The notes beneath the pieces were generated by a model that had not been told where the DNA came from, ran no database searches, and saw only the letters and a list, made by a program, of their open reading frames with translations. From Bacillus safensis FO-36b (GTDB taxonomy: Bacteria > Bacillota > Bacilli > Bacillales > Bacillaceae): a stretch of 64,000 nucleotides of DNA. Positions 36,481-46,100 of this stretch are shown here, piece after piece; the stretch's first letter is position 1, and the number at the start of each line of letters is the position of its first letter. A program made the translations under genes and the position numbers. Location of the stretch: positions 186,001-250,000 of the forward strand of contig NZ_ASJD01000003.1 in the NCBI RefSeq assembly GCF_000691165.1, given 5' to 3'.

Positions 36481-37675
36481 ATTTCCGATAGTATAGCGCG
36501 ATATACACTATCATACTGCAAAGTGTGATGAAGGGACCGGCTTTCACAAGCTGATTCCAAAGCACGCTGCTGAACATGACGACCTGCTGGCTTGCATCAA
36601 AGGCGCCCGCTGGGAGAGCCATGTTTGATCGAGAGACATAAAGAGGCTTGAATAATAAAAAGGCAAAAACAGCTGCATAAATTCCGTGAAGCAAACGGGC
36701 GAAGAAAAACGGTTTAAAGCGGATATCGGTTGCAGCTAAAATGCCGGCGACTTGGGCTTGAACAGAAAACCCGCTGAATCCTAAAATAAAGCTGACGACA
36801 ATGGTTTTAGCGAGAAGGGTGACTTCCTGTGACCCCGTCATCTGGCTTCCTAATGTGATTTCAAATAAACCGGCAATCATGGCAAGGTCTAATTCTGGCG
36901 GAAGATGCATCGTTTGCAGCATATATCCGAGCCCGATAGATAAAAGGTCTGTCACATGGACAACTGAAAGCATTTTGCTAAACACAGAAAATAAGATAAT
37001 AAAGCCGCCAATCATAAAGAGTGTTTGGACTGATGACATGACTGCATCACTTAAAATTTGGCCGAGCGGTCTTTTCTCTGCGAGTCTTGCTGTATGAAGA
37101 GCATTGAATGCCTCTTTAAACGGCGGGAATAAAAACTTCTTTCGGCTTCTTAGGTGTGCATCATGCCGCGCTTTATATCCCCTCATCGTCACACCAACAG
37201 CGAGATTCCCTAAATAATGAGCGCTGGCCAATACAATGCCTAAAGCTGGATGATGAAAAAAACCAACAGCCACCGCACCGAAAATAAACAATGGATTCGA
37301 TGAATTTGTAAAGGAAACGAGACGCTCTGCTTCGATCCGCGTCAGCTGCCTTTCCTGCCTCAGTCTTGTCGTTAATTTCGCACCAGAAGGAAACCCTGAA
37401 GCCATTCCCATAGCCAGTACAAATCCTCCTACACCCGGCACCCGGAAGATGGGGCGCATAAATGGCTCTAATAATACCCCGACAAATCTGACAATCCCAA
37501 AACTAATTAATAGCTCGGATAAAATAAAAAAAGGAAGCAATGATGGAAATACAACCTCCCACCACATTGCAAGTCCATTTTTCGATGCTTGCAAAGAGGC
37601 TTGTGGGTGTGTAATCACAGTGGCTGTTAAGAAAATAAAAAAAGCAGCGATGAACAGAGTGTTCCATTTTTTCAT
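36467..37675 (-). CDS. ylbJ: Sporulation integral membrane protein YlbJ
   Basis: 402 residues from ATG 37675 behind AAGGGG. Polytopic, about nine or ten membrane helices, with nucleoside-recognition (Gate) domains as in SpoIIIAE/SpoVM-region relatives and the segment GMASGFPSGAKLTTRL. B. subtilis YlbJ is sigma-E controlled and needed for heat-resistant spores. Transported substrate unknown. Divergent from ylbK. Confidence 0.92.
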
Positions 37676-37831
37676 GGAGATTTCGCCCCTTGCCGTTATG
37701 ATCTATTGGCGAGCTCGTGATTATAGAAAAAGAAACTAGCCGAGCCTGTCTTCTATTACTATACGAGCAGTAGGGGCATGTTTAGACCTATAGATTCGTA
37801 TATATGCATAGAAAGAGGAGGGTGGATTTTC

Positions 37832-38611
37832 ATGAAGCGACCGGTCATCGGGCTTGCACTAGGCTCCGGGGGTGCGAGGGGAATGGCGCATATCGGGGTT
37901 TTGTCTAGTCTTGAGAAGCAAGGGATACAGGTAGATATGATCGCTGGAAGCAGTATTGGCGCACTTGTTGGGAGCTTTTATGCGGCAGGACAAGACGTAG
38001 AAAAAATGAAAAAACTTGCACTTGTCTTCAGAAGAAAGTATTATGCTGACTATACACTGCCAAAAATCGGTCTTTTAAAAGGAAATCGAATTTTGCAGCT
38101 GATTCACACGTTTACATATGGGAAAAAATTCGAAGAATTAAGAATGCCCCTTGCGGTGGTTGCCTGTGACCTCGAAACAGGGGAGAAGGTTGTGTTTAAA
38201 GAAGGGTCTGTCTCACAAGCAGTCAGAGCAAGCATCAGCATTCCAGGCGTGTTTGTTCCTCATGAAATGGGCGGCAGACAACTAGTGGATGGAGCGGTTG
38301 TTGACCGCATTCCTGTGTCTGTTTTAAAAGAAATGGGCGCAGACCTTATTATCGCCTCTGATGTATCTAGGGTGAAAAAAACAGAAAAGGCGACGAGATT
38401 ATCGGATGTGATTATGCAAAGTTTGGACATCCTTCAAAATGAATTGGTCCGTCATCAAACCATTCATGCAGATCTCATGATTCGGCCGAGGCTTGAAACA
38501 TTCAGCTCCAGTTCATTCACACAGGTTCAGGAGATGATTGAAGCTGGTGAGCTCGCCGCAGACCAATTAGCAGGTGAACTGAAAGATGTCATTGATAAAT
38601 GGGAGTGTTAA
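37832..38611 (+). CDS. ylbK: Patatin-like phospholipase/esterase YlbK
   Basis: 259 residues from ATG 37832, nine bases after AGGAGGG; the longer frame from 37778 would put that site inside the gene. Patatin fold: oxyanion hole LGSGGARG, nucleophile elbow GSSIG and catalytic Asp in VDGAVVD. Probably a lipid acyl hydrolase in the cytoplasm; natural substrate unknown. It ends five bases before ylbL. Confidence 0.93.
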   Translation: MKRPVIGLALGSGGARGMAHIGVLSSLEKQGIQVDMIAGSSIGALVGSFYAAGQDVEKMKKLALVFRRKYYADYTLPKIGLLKGNRILQLIHTFTYGKKFEELRMPLAVVACDLETGEKVVFKEGSVSQAVRASISIPGVFVPHEMGGRQLVDGAVVDRIPVSVLKEMGADLIIASDVSRVKKTEKATRLSDVIMQSLDILQNELVRHQTIHADLMIRPRLETFSSSSFTQVQEMIEAGELAADQLAGELKDVIDKWEC

Positions 38612-38615
38612 TCGA

Positions 38616-39644
38616 ATGAAAAAATTGAATATTCGCTGGCTCAGCTTTTTTGTTATTGTTCTTGTCTTATTTGGCTTAACTTTTGTTAAACTGCCGTATT
38701 ACGTGACAAAGCCGGGTGATGCAACAGAGATTGCCCCTCACATTCAAGTGGATGGTGGATACGGCGAGAAGGGCAGCTTCTCTCTTATGACGATAAAAGT
38801 AGGTCCAGCCAATCCGTATACGTATTTACTTGCGAAAATGAATAAATATGACGAGATCGTCCCAGAAGAAAATATTAAAGCGGACGGAGAGTCGGATGAA
38901 GATTATATGAAAAGACAGCTTCAGCTGATGAAAAGCTCTCAAGAAAATGCCATGATTGCAGCGTATACAAAAGCAGGCAAAAAAGTAGATTATACGTTTA
39001 ATGGGGTATATGCGAGCTACGTCATGAAAGGCATGCCTGCTTATGGCAAAATTGAAGTGGGCGACCGGATTAAAAGCGTTGATGGCAAGACGTATGATTC
39101 TGCTGATAAAATGGTGTCGTATATCAGCCGTCAAAAAGCTGGTACATCTGTCCGTTTTGTCCTTGAACGAAACGGCAAGGATATCACGCAGAAAGTGAAG
39201 TTAAAACCTTTTAAAGAAGAGCCGAATCGAGTCGGAATTGGCGTATCTTTATTTACAGACCGAAATGTGAAAGTGTCGCCATCTATTAAGGTGGATATTG
39301 AAAATATCGGCGGCCCGTCGGCAGGTTTAATGATGTCACTTGAAATTTATAATCAGCTGACAAAAGAAGACGAAACACATGGCTATGCGATTGCAGGGAC
39401 TGGAACGATAGACGCTGATGGTACGGTCGGGCCAATTGGCGGAATAGATCAAAAGGTTGTTGCAGCAGATAAAGCAGGAAAAGATATCTTCTTTGCACCA
39501 AACGATAAAGGTGATCCAAATTCAGACTACAAAAATGCAGTGAAAACAGCGAAAGATATTAAAAGTAAGATGAAAATCGTTCCTGTGGACACAATGCAGG
39601 ACGCACTGAACTATTTAAACAAGTTAAAAGAGAAAGCATCTTAA
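38616..39644 (+). CDS. ylbL: PDZ-Lon type membrane protease YlbL
   Basis: 342 residues from ATG 38616; the longer frame begins inside ylbK. N-terminal membrane anchor ([18 protein letters not shown]), a PDZ domain (about 115-200) and a Lon-type S16 protease domain with the catalytic Ser in GGPSAGLM and the Lys in [11 protein letters not shown]. In B. subtilis YlbL with CtpA degrades the cell division inhibitor YneA after DNA damage. Likely translated from the same mRNA as ylbK. Confidence 0.93.
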   Translation: MKKLNIRWLSFFVIVLVLFGLTFVKLPYYVTKPGDATEIAPHIQVDGGYGEKGSFSLMTIKVGPANPYTYLLAKMNKYDEIVPEENIKADGESDEDYMKRQLQLMKSSQENAMIAAYTKAGKKVDYTFNGVYASYVMKGMPAYGKIEVGDRIKSVDGKTYDSADKMVSYISRQKAGTSVRFVLERNGKDITQKVKLKPFKEEPNRVGIGVSLFTDRNVKVSPSIKVDIENIGGPSAGLMMSLEIYNQLTKEDETHGYAIAGTGTIDADGTVGPIGGIDQKVVAADKAGKDIFFAPNDKGDPNSDYKNAVKTAKDIKSKMKIVPVDTMQDALNYLNKLKEKAS

Positions 39645-39649
39645 GTGAA

Positions 39650-39879
39650 AAAAGAGCAGCCCTTATCAAGGCTGCTCTCAGCGTGTAGACAAACCCTCGC
39701 ATTCGGTGTCAGGTCTCTGCGCCGGTACTCACGAATGTCAAATTCGCTCCGTTCCGGTGCTCGCCCTTCCTAGACTTCAAAGGTTTTCTATCACGCTGAA
39801 AAGAAGACAAAGGGATAAAATAAAGATCATTTTAGCCCTTTGTCAACAATCAGAGAGCAGCCTTAGGCTGCTCTTTTTA
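39650..39879. repeat. Palindromic element with outward-pointing terminators between ylbL and ylbM
   Basis: An ordered set of inverted repeats. The outer arms are AGAGCAGCC/GGCTGCTCT at 39653-39661 and 39670-39678 on the left, and again at 39854-39862 and 39866-39874 on the right. Inside is a 17-base imperfect inverted repeat (CAGCGTG... at 39679-39695, ...CACGCTG at 39782-39798), then ACAAAGGG/CCCTTTGT at 39807-39843. The left hairpin has its U-run only on the minus strand and the right hairpin only on the plus strand. So each of the two convergent genes reads across the whole element before terminating. The layout resembles a dispersed intergenic repeat rather than a simple terminator. Confidence 0.7.
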
Positions 39880-41124
39880 TCGAGATTGGAAGAGACCAGT
39901 CTCTTGATCATAGCGGATCGGTGAGGTTTTAAATTCTGCTTCTGTTAACTTTGTTTGCATTGGTTCGCTGATGGGAAGGCTGAAGACGCGGGAAGCGCGA
40001 ATGTCAAGATCAAGGGCAGGATGTGAAAAGGAAGACAGCTTGCTGACAAGCGGTACGTCCAATTCCTTTTTGACAAGAGATAAGTATTGCTGACCTTTCT
40101 TTGACATACCAAGTAAACGAATGTATGGCGCGTGTTTCTCCTTTAGCAGCTCATGCATAACAGTTTTCTTCACCCTCATTAAAAGGTGCGTATTCATCCG
40201 CTGCAGCCTTGTCCACGTATATCGTTTTGTTTTCACAAGTGATAGATATTCCTCGTAGGTGGACGCATGTGTGATCGCCTTTTGCATGCGGTGTTCGATG
40301 CCTTCTTCAATTTCATAGATGCCTTCTAATTCTGCTGTATCCATTGTGTGAAACACATGTTTTAAGAAGCTGAAATAGTCTTCTTGCGTATGTAAAAGAT
40401 CATAAGAAGAATAATAGTCATGTAATTGCTTAAGCGAGGCTGCCGGGAGATAAGAGGCGACAGTTTCAAATGACCCATTCTCTTTTAAGGCTTTTCGGAT
40501 GCTTGTAGCGCTTGCGATTTTCTGATGTTTAGGAAGCTCTTGATCATGATAACCGGATGCAATTCTTTGAGAGGTAAAGGGCTCTATGTGAGGAGATCTC
40601 TCTAAGATGGCTTTGACATAATGGAAGCCTAAAATGTTATTAGGCCTAGACAGATCCAGTAAGTGTTTCGGATCAATGACCTCTTGAAACGCAGCGGCAG
40701 CGGCAGCCGGATAACTAAGACCTTCTTTTACCTTTGCTTTTGTGAAAAGGTCGATTTCTTCTTTTTTCTCATGCCAAGCGTGCGCTGTTCGCTCAAATGC
40801 TTTGATGTCTCCGTCCTCACTTCCGAAAAAAAGGGAGCGGCATTTTAAAGCATCTAGAATAGACACAGCGCCGTTTGCAAAGGTTTCTGCCTTTTGCACT
40901 GCATATATGTATGGAAGCTCACACACGATGTCTACACCGTTTTGCAATGCCATTTTTGTTCGTGCCCATTTTGAGACGATAGCGGGCTCTCCGCGCTGGA
41001 GAAAGGATCCGCTCATGACGGCAATGGCTACATCTGAGGAGGTATGTGTTTTCGCCTGGCGAACATGATAGGCATGTCCATAATGAAATGGATTGTACTC
41101 GACAACAACTCCTGTTGCTTTCAA
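39877..41124 (-). CDS. tmcAL: tRNA(Met) cytidine acetate ligase (YlbM)
   Basis: 415 residues from TTG 41124, which follows AAGGCGGA and gives exactly the B. subtilis length; the longer frame to 41304 adds an unrelated stretch. It forms N4-acetylcytidine at the wobble position of elongator tRNA-Met using acetate and ATP. Nucleotidyltransferase-like N-terminus with GVVVEYNPFHYGH and VMSGSFLQRGEPA. It converges on ylbL and both share the palindromic element. Confidence 0.93.
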   Translation of the reverse strand: MKATGVVVEYNPFHYGHAYHVRQAKTHTSSDVAIAVMSGSFLQRGEPAIVSKWARTKMALQNGVDIVCELPYIYAVQKAETFANGAVSILDALKCRSLFFGSEDGDIKAFERTAHAWHEKKEEIDLFTKAKVKEGLSYPAAAAAAFQEVIDPKHLLDLSRPNNILGFHYVKAILERSPHIEPFTSQRIASGYHDQELPKHQKIASATSIRKALKENGSFETVASYLPAASLKQLHDYYSSYDLLHTQEDYFSFLKHVFHTMDTAELEGIYEIEEGIEHRMQKAITHASTYEEYLSLVKTKRYTWTRLQRMNTHLLMRVKKTVMHELLKEKHAPYIRLLGMSKKGQQYLSLVKKELDVPLVSKLSSFSHPALDLDIRASRVFSLPISEPMQTKLTEAEFKTSPIRYDQETGLFQSR

Positions 41125-41160
41125 TAGATGTTCCGCCTTTCTTGCTATGGTTAAATGGTC

Positions 41161-41177
41161 TATGCTACAGTAGCATA
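41161..41177. repeat. Perfect 17-base palindrome upstream of tmcAL
   Basis: TATGCTAC-A-GTAGCATA, an eight-base perfect inverted repeat with a one-base centre, 37 bases before the tmcAL start codon. Position and symmetry suit a dimeric repressor site; no regulator is identified. Confidence 0.5.
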
Positions 41178-41272
41178 AGGGAAAAATGAAGCCCATTTTT
41201 TTCAGTGTAGGCATTCCGTGAACTGATGTCAAACAACGCTCTGACATCACAAAGGACTGTAAAGAAAAAATA

Positions 41273-41301
41273 TTGACAAATAGCATGATGAAAGCTATAA
41301 T
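41273..41301 (+). promoter_or_regulatory. Consensus sigma-A promoter of ylbN-rpmF
   Basis: TTGACA (41273-41278), 17-base spacer, TATAAT (41296-41301): both boxes perfect. Predicted start near 41308, about 23 bases before the ylbN start codon. This is the strongest promoter seen in the window, as expected for a ribosomal protein operon. Confidence 0.92.
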
Positions 41302-41330
41302 CATGTTTGTTGCTCTTAGAGGTGATACAA

Positions 41331-41849
41331 TTGAAATGGACAGTTTATCAGTTACATCAAAAAGCTAAAAACAGCTTCGATTTTCATGAGACGGTTGACT
41401 TAAATGAACTTACTAGCCTTCATTCAGATATACGTCGTATTTCACCGGTAGAGGTGAAAGGGACTGGAGTGATCGAATCAAAGCAAGTCGCATTTGATTT
41501 AACCATCACAGGTGAAATGACACTGCCTTGTTCAAGAACGCTTGTTGATGTAAATTATCCATTTGCGATTTCAACGAAAGAACTATTTGTACTTCATAAG
41601 ACAGACGATATAGAAGATGAAGACGTATCTGTTGTAGAAGACGATATCATCGACTTAACGCCTATAGTCAAGGAAGAAATTCTTCTTGAAGTGCCGATGC
41701 AAATCTTTTGCGACCAAACAGACGTAAAAGGTGCTGCGCCACAGGAAGGGAATGACTGGGCGGTCATTTCGGAAGATGCACATCAAAACCGAATTGATCC
41801 GCGTCTGGAAGGCTTGAAGAAGCTCTTAGAAGAAAATAATGAATCTTAA
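41331..41849 (+). CDS. ylbN: YlbN, DUF177 (YceD family) protein
   Basis: 172 residues from TTG 41331, six bases after AGAGGTG; 172 is the B. subtilis length. DUF177/YceD family, acidic, with TLPCSRTLVDV and a Glu/Asp-rich middle. It almost always precedes rpmF; E. coli YceD is linked to 23S rRNA accumulation. It forms an operon with rpmF. Confidence 0.92.
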   Translation: MKWTVYQLHQKAKNSFDFHETVDLNELTSLHSDIRRISPVEVKGTGVIESKQVAFDLTITGEMTLPCSRTLVDVNYPFAISTKELFVLHKTDDIEDEDVSVVEDDIIDLTPIVKEEILLEVPMQIFCDQTDVKGAAPQEGNDWAVISEDAHQNRIDPRLEGLKKLLEENNES

Positions 41850-41870
41850 CTCTTTAAGGAGGTGGGAATA

Positions 41871-42044
41871 ATGGCTGTACCTTTTAGAAGAACTTCTAAA
41901 ATGAAAAAAAGATTGCGTCGTACGCATTTCAAACTACAAGTACCTGGTATGGTAGCTTGCCCAGAATGCGGTGAAATGAAAATTTCTCATCGTGTCTGCA
42001 AATCTTGCGGAACATACAAAGGCAAAGACGTAAAAAGCAACTAA
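41871..42044 (+). CDS. rpmF: 50S ribosomal protein L32
   Basis: 57 residues from ATG 41871 behind AAGGAGGTG, an almost ideal ribosome binding site. Basic N-terminus ([16 protein letters not shown]) and a zinc ribbon with both cysteine pairs intact (CPEC and CKSC), so this is the zinc-binding form. Confidence 0.96.
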   Translation: MAVPFRRTSKMKKRLRRTHFKLQVPGMVACPECGEMKISHRVCKSCGTYKGKDVKSN

Positions 42045-42052
42045 TGCTTGAT

Positions 42053-42088
42053 AAAAAAGCGTAAGGGAATCTTCCCTTGCGTTTTTTT
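42053..42088 (+). terminator. rpmF terminator
   Basis: CGTAAGGGAA (42060-42069) pairs with TTCCCTTGCG (42072-42081) with one T-G pair and a two-base loop, preceded by A and followed by seven T. Confidence 0.9.
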
Positions 42089-42123
42089 ATTTGTCTATTT
42101 TTTAGGTTTCTCTCCTGCAAATA

Positions 42124-42152
42124 GTCTATCTACTCTAGTAAGCGCATATGAT
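42124..42152 (+). promoter_or_regulatory. Candidate sigma-E promoter of gerR
   Basis: GTCTATC (42124-42130), 14-base gap, CATATGAT (42145-42152), similar to the sigma-E -10 CATACAAT (six of eight). The gerR start codon is 31 bases further on. Supported mainly by knowledge that gerR is sigma-E dependent in B. subtilis. Confidence 0.4.
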
Positions 42153-42182
42153 GTGGTATTCAGATTCAGGGGGGATGATCAA

Positions 42183-42722
42183 TTGACGATTACAAGGCAG
42201 GACGCATGGACACAAGATGAAGATTTACTTTTAGCAGAAGTCGTCTTAAGGCATATTCGAGATGGAGGAACGCAGCTTTCCGCATTTGAGGAAGTCGGGA
42301 AAGCATTGTCAAGAACAGCGGCAGCATGTGGATTCAGATGGAACTCATACGTCAGAAAACAATATCAGGCAGGCATTGAGCTGGCGAAAAAACAGCGGAA
42401 AGAACTGCGTAAAAAGATTGGAATTCATTCCTCGGGTTTACCGCAAAATACGCTAACCATAGAAGAGAAGGCATCTTCAGATCAGGCTGAATTGACCTTG
42501 CGAGAAGTGATTCAGTTTTTAGAGAAGCTTGAAAAAGAACCGGCTGGCTCAGCTTATTTACGCGAAGAACTGGCGGACACGCAGCATCAACTGAAGTCGC
42601 TCACAGAAGAAAATGAACATTTGAAGCGGCAATTAAAAATGACAGAAGAAGACTACCGGGCACTTATTGGGATTGTTGAAAGAGTCAAACAGAATATCAA
42701 CTTAAAAGAATATGCTAAATAA
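42183..42722 (+). CDS. gerR: GerR (YlbO), RsfA-family sporulation regulator
   Basis: 179 residues from TTG 42183, behind GGGGGGATGATCAA; the longer frame begins in the rpmF terminator. N-terminal Myb-like DNA-binding domain ([20 protein letters not shown] ... [13 protein letters not shown]), then a variable region and a C-terminal coiled coil ([20 protein letters not shown]). In B. subtilis it modulates sigma-E genes in the mother cell and spore germination properties. Confidence 0.9.
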   Translation: MTITRQDAWTQDEDLLLAEVVLRHIRDGGTQLSAFEEVGKALSRTAAACGFRWNSYVRKQYQAGIELAKKQRKELRKKIGIHSSGLPQNTLTIEEKASSDQAELTLREVIQFLEKLEKEPAGSAYLREELADTQHQLKSLTEENEHLKRQLKMTEEDYRALIGIVERVKQNINLKEYAK

Positions 42723-42723
42723 G

Positions 42724-42757
42724 AAAACGCCCCTCACAGAGAAAGGAGGGGCGTTTT
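42724..42757. terminator. Bidirectional terminator between gerR and ylbP
   Basis: AAAACGCCCCTC (42724-42735) pairs perfectly with GAGGGGCGTTTT (42746-42757). Both flanks carry runs suitable for termination. Confidence 0.88.
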
Positions 42758-42768
42758 GCCATCAGTGA

Positions 42769-43248
42769 TTAAGCGGATTCACCTGTATTCTTTTGAATAT
42801 GGGCAGGTTCCCAGATGAGTGGATTTTCACCTTTGTCGCGTTCCATATCATATTTTACCGCTTCAAAGCCCATTTTATCCCAAAAACCAGCAGATTTGAC
42901 GCGTGGATTGGTCCGGATTGGCAGTCCGAAAGATTTGGCGAAATCAACAAGTGCCTCGCCGTACCCTTTACGCTGATACCCAGGAAGCACTTCCAGCTTC
43001 CACAGCTCTAAATAATCATGATTGTGGTCAAAATACGTTGTCGTCGAGCCGTCCACTTGATAAAGGCTCATACGTGCAACCAGCTTATCTCCAAAATAAA
43101 TCCCGTAAAATGGAGAGTTGCTGTCATTTTCAATCATATTACTTTCAAGGTCTTCAAGCATGGATAGTTCTTGTATGCCATATTCCTTAAATTGTTTAAA
43201 TTCCTCTAAAGTTTTGTAATTGATTAGAAGTCGTTTTACTTGTGTCAT
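42769..43248 (-). CDS. ylbP: GNAT acetyltransferase YlbP
   Basis: 159 residues from ATG 43248, seven bases after GGGGGA; the frame to 43269 starts over this site. GNAT fold with the acetyl-CoA loop LEVLPGYQRKGYGEALV. Highly similar to B. subtilis YlbP; substrate unknown. Confidence 0.92.
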   Translation of the reverse strand: MTQVKRLLINYKTLEEFKQFKEYGIQELSMLEDLESNMIENDSNSPFYGIYFGDKLVARMSLYQVDGSTTTYFDHNHDYLELWKLEVLPGYQRKGYGEALVDFAKSFGLPIRTNPRVKSAGFWDKMGFEAVKYDMERDKGENPLIWEPAHIQKNTGESA

Positions 43249-43458
43249 ATGATCTTCCCCCTTACACACATAATGTTGACAGTGATGTCGTTGAAGGCGT
43301 TTTCATCCCATCCGCCTCAAAAAGTTTTTACACTTATTATTATAGTTTTTAAATTAAAAAAATTCAATCGCGGCGCGCCATCTGCTTTTTGCATCGCGGC
43401 TTGAAACTGTTAAAATGGTTGATATGATGAAGTAAACAGAAAAAGGGAAGTGCGGCAG

Positions 43459-44358
43459 TTGAACATTGGAATCATTGGCGGCGGTGCGATTGGTCTGCTT
43501 TGTGCCAGTTATTTATCACAGCATCATGACATCACTGTTTTGACAAGAAGAAAAGAACAAGCAGAGAAGATTCGAACATCAGGTATTAAGCGAACGGTAA
43601 AAGGAGACACATTCCTGGCGTCTGCGGAGGCAAGGGCAGGGATTACAGGAGTATTTGATCTGCTGATTGTGACGGTGAAATATCACCAGCTGCAAGAGGT
43701 GCTTGATGAACTATCCACATTACCTCGTCAACGAATCTTATTTTTACAAAATGGCATGGCCCACTTATTAGATTTAGAAAACTGGGACACGCCGCATTCG
43801 ATATATATCGGTGTTGTAGAGCACGGGGCGATGAAGGTATCAGATCATGCAGTAAACCATACAGGGATTGGTGTCATCAAGTGGGGGGCTTTTCATCCTG
43901 AGGATGCAGCTGATGTGAGAAATGCTTTGAATGAAACGCCGGCCCAATTTCAGATGATTTATACGGATGAATGGAAAAAAGTGCTGGAGGAAAAACTGCT
44001 GGTCAATGTCTGTATTAACCCGCTCACGGCTTTATTGCATGTGAAAAATGGAGAATTGATCGCAACTCCTGCATATGAATACATGATGAAATGTGCATTT
44101 GAGGAAGCATTGTCCATTCTAGGTCTGGCTGAAAAAGAGCGGCTCTGGTCACACGTCGTTTCCATTTGTAAGAAAACGGCCGCCAATCAATCGTCAATGC
44201 TTCAAGATATCGTCAAAGGCCGTGAAACCGAAAGAAAAGCCATCGTTGGCTATCTTTTAAAAAAGGCTCAAGCTCAAGAAATTCTGGCGCCACATCTTAC
44301 TTTCTTCAATCGAAGCTTGGAAGTATTGGAAAAAAAGCAAACAAAATCTTTTGAGTGA
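43459..44358 (+). CDS. panE: 2-dehydropantoate 2-reductase
   Basis: 299 residues from TTG 43459, ten bases after GGGAA; a GTG at 43450 in frame is too close to it. NADPH-dependent reduction of ketopantoate to pantoate in pantothenate (and hence CoA) synthesis. N-terminal Rossmann GIIGGGAIGLLCA, conserved LLFLQNGM-type segment (RILFLQNGMAH), catalytic Lys region KLLVNVCINPLTAL. B. subtilis name YlbQ/PanE. coaD at 35971 serves the same pathway. Confidence 0.92.
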   Translation: MNIGIIGGGAIGLLCASYLSQHHDITVLTRRKEQAEKIRTSGIKRTVKGDTFLASAEARAGITGVFDLLIVTVKYHQLQEVLDELSTLPRQRILFLQNGMAHLLDLENWDTPHSIYIGVVEHGAMKVSDHAVNHTGIGVIKWGAFHPEDAADVRNALNETPAQFQMIYTDEWKKVLEEKLLVNVCINPLTALLHVKNGELIATPAYEYMMKCAFEEALSILGLAEKERLWSHVVSICKKTAANQSSMLQDIVKGRETERKAIVGYLLKKAQAQEILAPHLTFFNRSLEVLEKKQTKSFE

Positions 44359-44378
44359 GCTCATTTACATGCTATACT
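44351..44378 (+). promoter_or_regulatory. Extended -10 promoter of bshC
   Basis: TGCTATACT (44370-44378) is an extended -10 box; TTGAGT at 44351-44356 is a fair -35 with a 16-base spacer. It overlaps the end of panE. Confidence 0.45.
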
Positions 44379-44423
44379 TTTTTCGGGAAACTAACTATTT
44401 ATTGAAGAAAGGAAGTTCTAAAC

Positions 44424-46043
44424 ATGCAATTGACTGAACTTTCCATCCGAAGTCAGAATTTATTCATACGTGATTATATAGAAGAAAAAAAAGAGATGAC
44501 TGCTTTTTTTGATTATGATATACATTCTGAGCACACATGGAAAAAAAGATACGACGATCTCATGGAAATGAGCTTCCCGCGCGAGGCTTTAGCGGATTAT
44601 ATGAGCGCATACCACGCAAAGTTTGAATCGACAGCGATGCGTCAGAACATTGAAAAGATCCGTGATGAACGGAGTGTCATGGTGGTTGGAGGACAGCAGG
44701 CAGGCCTACTGACAGGACCGCTTTATACCATACATAAAATCATATCCATTATTCAGTTCGCAAAAGAAAAAGAATCAGTGCTTGGCGTTCCTGTGATTCC
44801 AGTCTTTTGGGTAGCAGGTGAGGATCATGACGTAGATGAAATTAATTTTGTCTACACATCTGGCGAAAAAGGTCCAGTCAAGCAAAAGCTGCCATTACAT
44901 AACGTCAAAAAAACTGCTGCCAAAAGAACACCTCTGCATCAAGAAAAAACAGAGAAATGGCTCCGCGATGTGTTTTCAACATATGAAGAATCTGCGTATA
45001 CAAATGACTTGCTTGATCAGCTTCTTCGATGTTTACGCAAATCACAAACATTTACGGATTTCTTTGAATGGATTGTATGCGACCTTTTTGAAGAAGATGG
45101 ACTGCTTCTATTTAATTCAGGAGACTTAGGCGTCAAACCACTTGAGCGTACGTTATTCAAGCATATTGTTGAGACAAATGATGCGGTCACAGCTCGTTTG
45201 AATGAAACGCAGGCTGCCATGAAACGAGCGGGATATCAGCCTATCATAGAAGCTGGTGACAATCAGGCGAACCTGTTTTACGAATATGATGAAGAGCGTT
45301 TCCTTATTGAAAAAGAAAACGGCCAGTTTTCTATATCAGAAGTGGGGCTTACGTGGACAAAAGAAGAGCTTTTGCAGGAAATTGAGGAGCACCCAGAACG
45401 GTTCAGCAACAATGTGGTGACGCGTCCCTTAATGCAGGAAACCCTTCTCCCAACACTTGCTTTTATGGCAGGCCACGGTGAAGTCAACTATTGGGGAGAA
45501 CTGAAAGGAATTTTTGAGCATTTTGAATTAAAGATGGCACCCGTTCTTCCAAGACTGCACGTGACCATTCTTGAAAGGCACATCGATAAGAAGCTGCCGG
45601 TCAGAGAACTTTCTCTTGAAGAAGTGCTCACAAACGGAGTAAAAGAAAAGAAAGAGGCTCACTTTGAGCAAAGCCTTCCAGACAGCTTTGTTCAAGCCGT
45701 TGATCAGGCGAAACGTGAATTAGCGAATGTTCATGGCGTACTGAGGCAAGAAGCACTGGAGGTTGAACCAAACTTCGAACAGCTGCTAGATAAAAATGCC
45801 AAATTTATCGAAGACCAGCTTCAATTTGTTTATCAAAAGGTGGCGCAGCGTGTGGAAGAGAAGGAAGGATATATCCTTCGAGATTTTGAACGGATTGAAA
45901 ACAGCTTAAAACCATTAGATGCCCCGCAAGAAAGAATTTGGAATATCATGTACTTTTTAAACAAATATGGTCCAGAATTCTTCAAAACGTTCAAAAATCT
46001 GCCATTTTCATTTCAAAACAAGCAGCAAATTGTCAAACTTTGA
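44424..46043 (+). CDS. bshC: Bacillithiol synthase BshC (cysteine adding enzyme)
   Basis: 539 residues from ATG 44424 behind AAAGGAAG. Last step of bacillithiol synthesis: adds cysteine to glucosaminyl-malate. Signatures: VVGGQQAGLLTGPLYTIHK, FWVAGEDHDVDEINF, a long C-terminal coiled coil and the conserved end (NLPFSFQ). Length equals the B. subtilis protein YllA. It sits directly before the dcw cluster but has its own terminator. Confidence 0.95.
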   Translation: MQLTELSIRSQNLFIRDYIEEKKEMTAFFDYDIHSEHTWKKRYDDLMEMSFPREALADYMSAYHAKFESTAMRQNIEKIRDERSVMVVGGQQAGLLTGPLYTIHKIISIIQFAKEKESVLGVPVIPVFWVAGEDHDVDEINFVYTSGEKGPVKQKLPLHNVKKTAAKRTPLHQEKTEKWLRDVFSTYEESAYTNDLLDQLLRCLRKSQTFTDFFEWIVCDLFEEDGLLLFNSGDLGVKPLERTLFKHIVETNDAVTARLNETQAAMKRAGYQPIIEAGDNQANLFYEYDEERFLIEKENGQFSISEVGLTWTKEELLQEIEEHPERFSNNVVTRPLMQETLLPTLAFMAGHGEVNYWGELKGIFEHFELKMAPVLPRLHVTILERHIDKKLPVRELSLEEVLTNGVKEKKEAHFEQSLPDSFVQAVDQAKRELANVHGVLRQEALEVEPNFEQLLDKNAKFIEDQLQFVYQKVAQRVEEKEGYILRDFERIENSLKPLDAPQERIWNIMYFLNKYGPEFFKTFKNLPFSFQNKQQIVKL

Positions 46044-46058
46044 AATAAAGTTTTAATG

Positions 46059-46086
46059 AACCCTGACTAGTTCAGGGTTTTTTTTT
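46059..46086 (+). terminator. bshC terminator
   Basis: AACCCTGA (46059-46066) pairs with TCAGGGTT (46072-46079), followed by a run of nine to ten T. Confidence 0.92.
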
Positions 46087-46100
46087 ATGTAGAAACAGTG

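Noticed and set aside
41125..41304. 60-residue N-terminal extension of tmcAL
   Set aside because: It overlaps the ylbN promoter region and lacks homology; the TTG at 41124 with AAGGCGGA upstream fits the known N-terminus.
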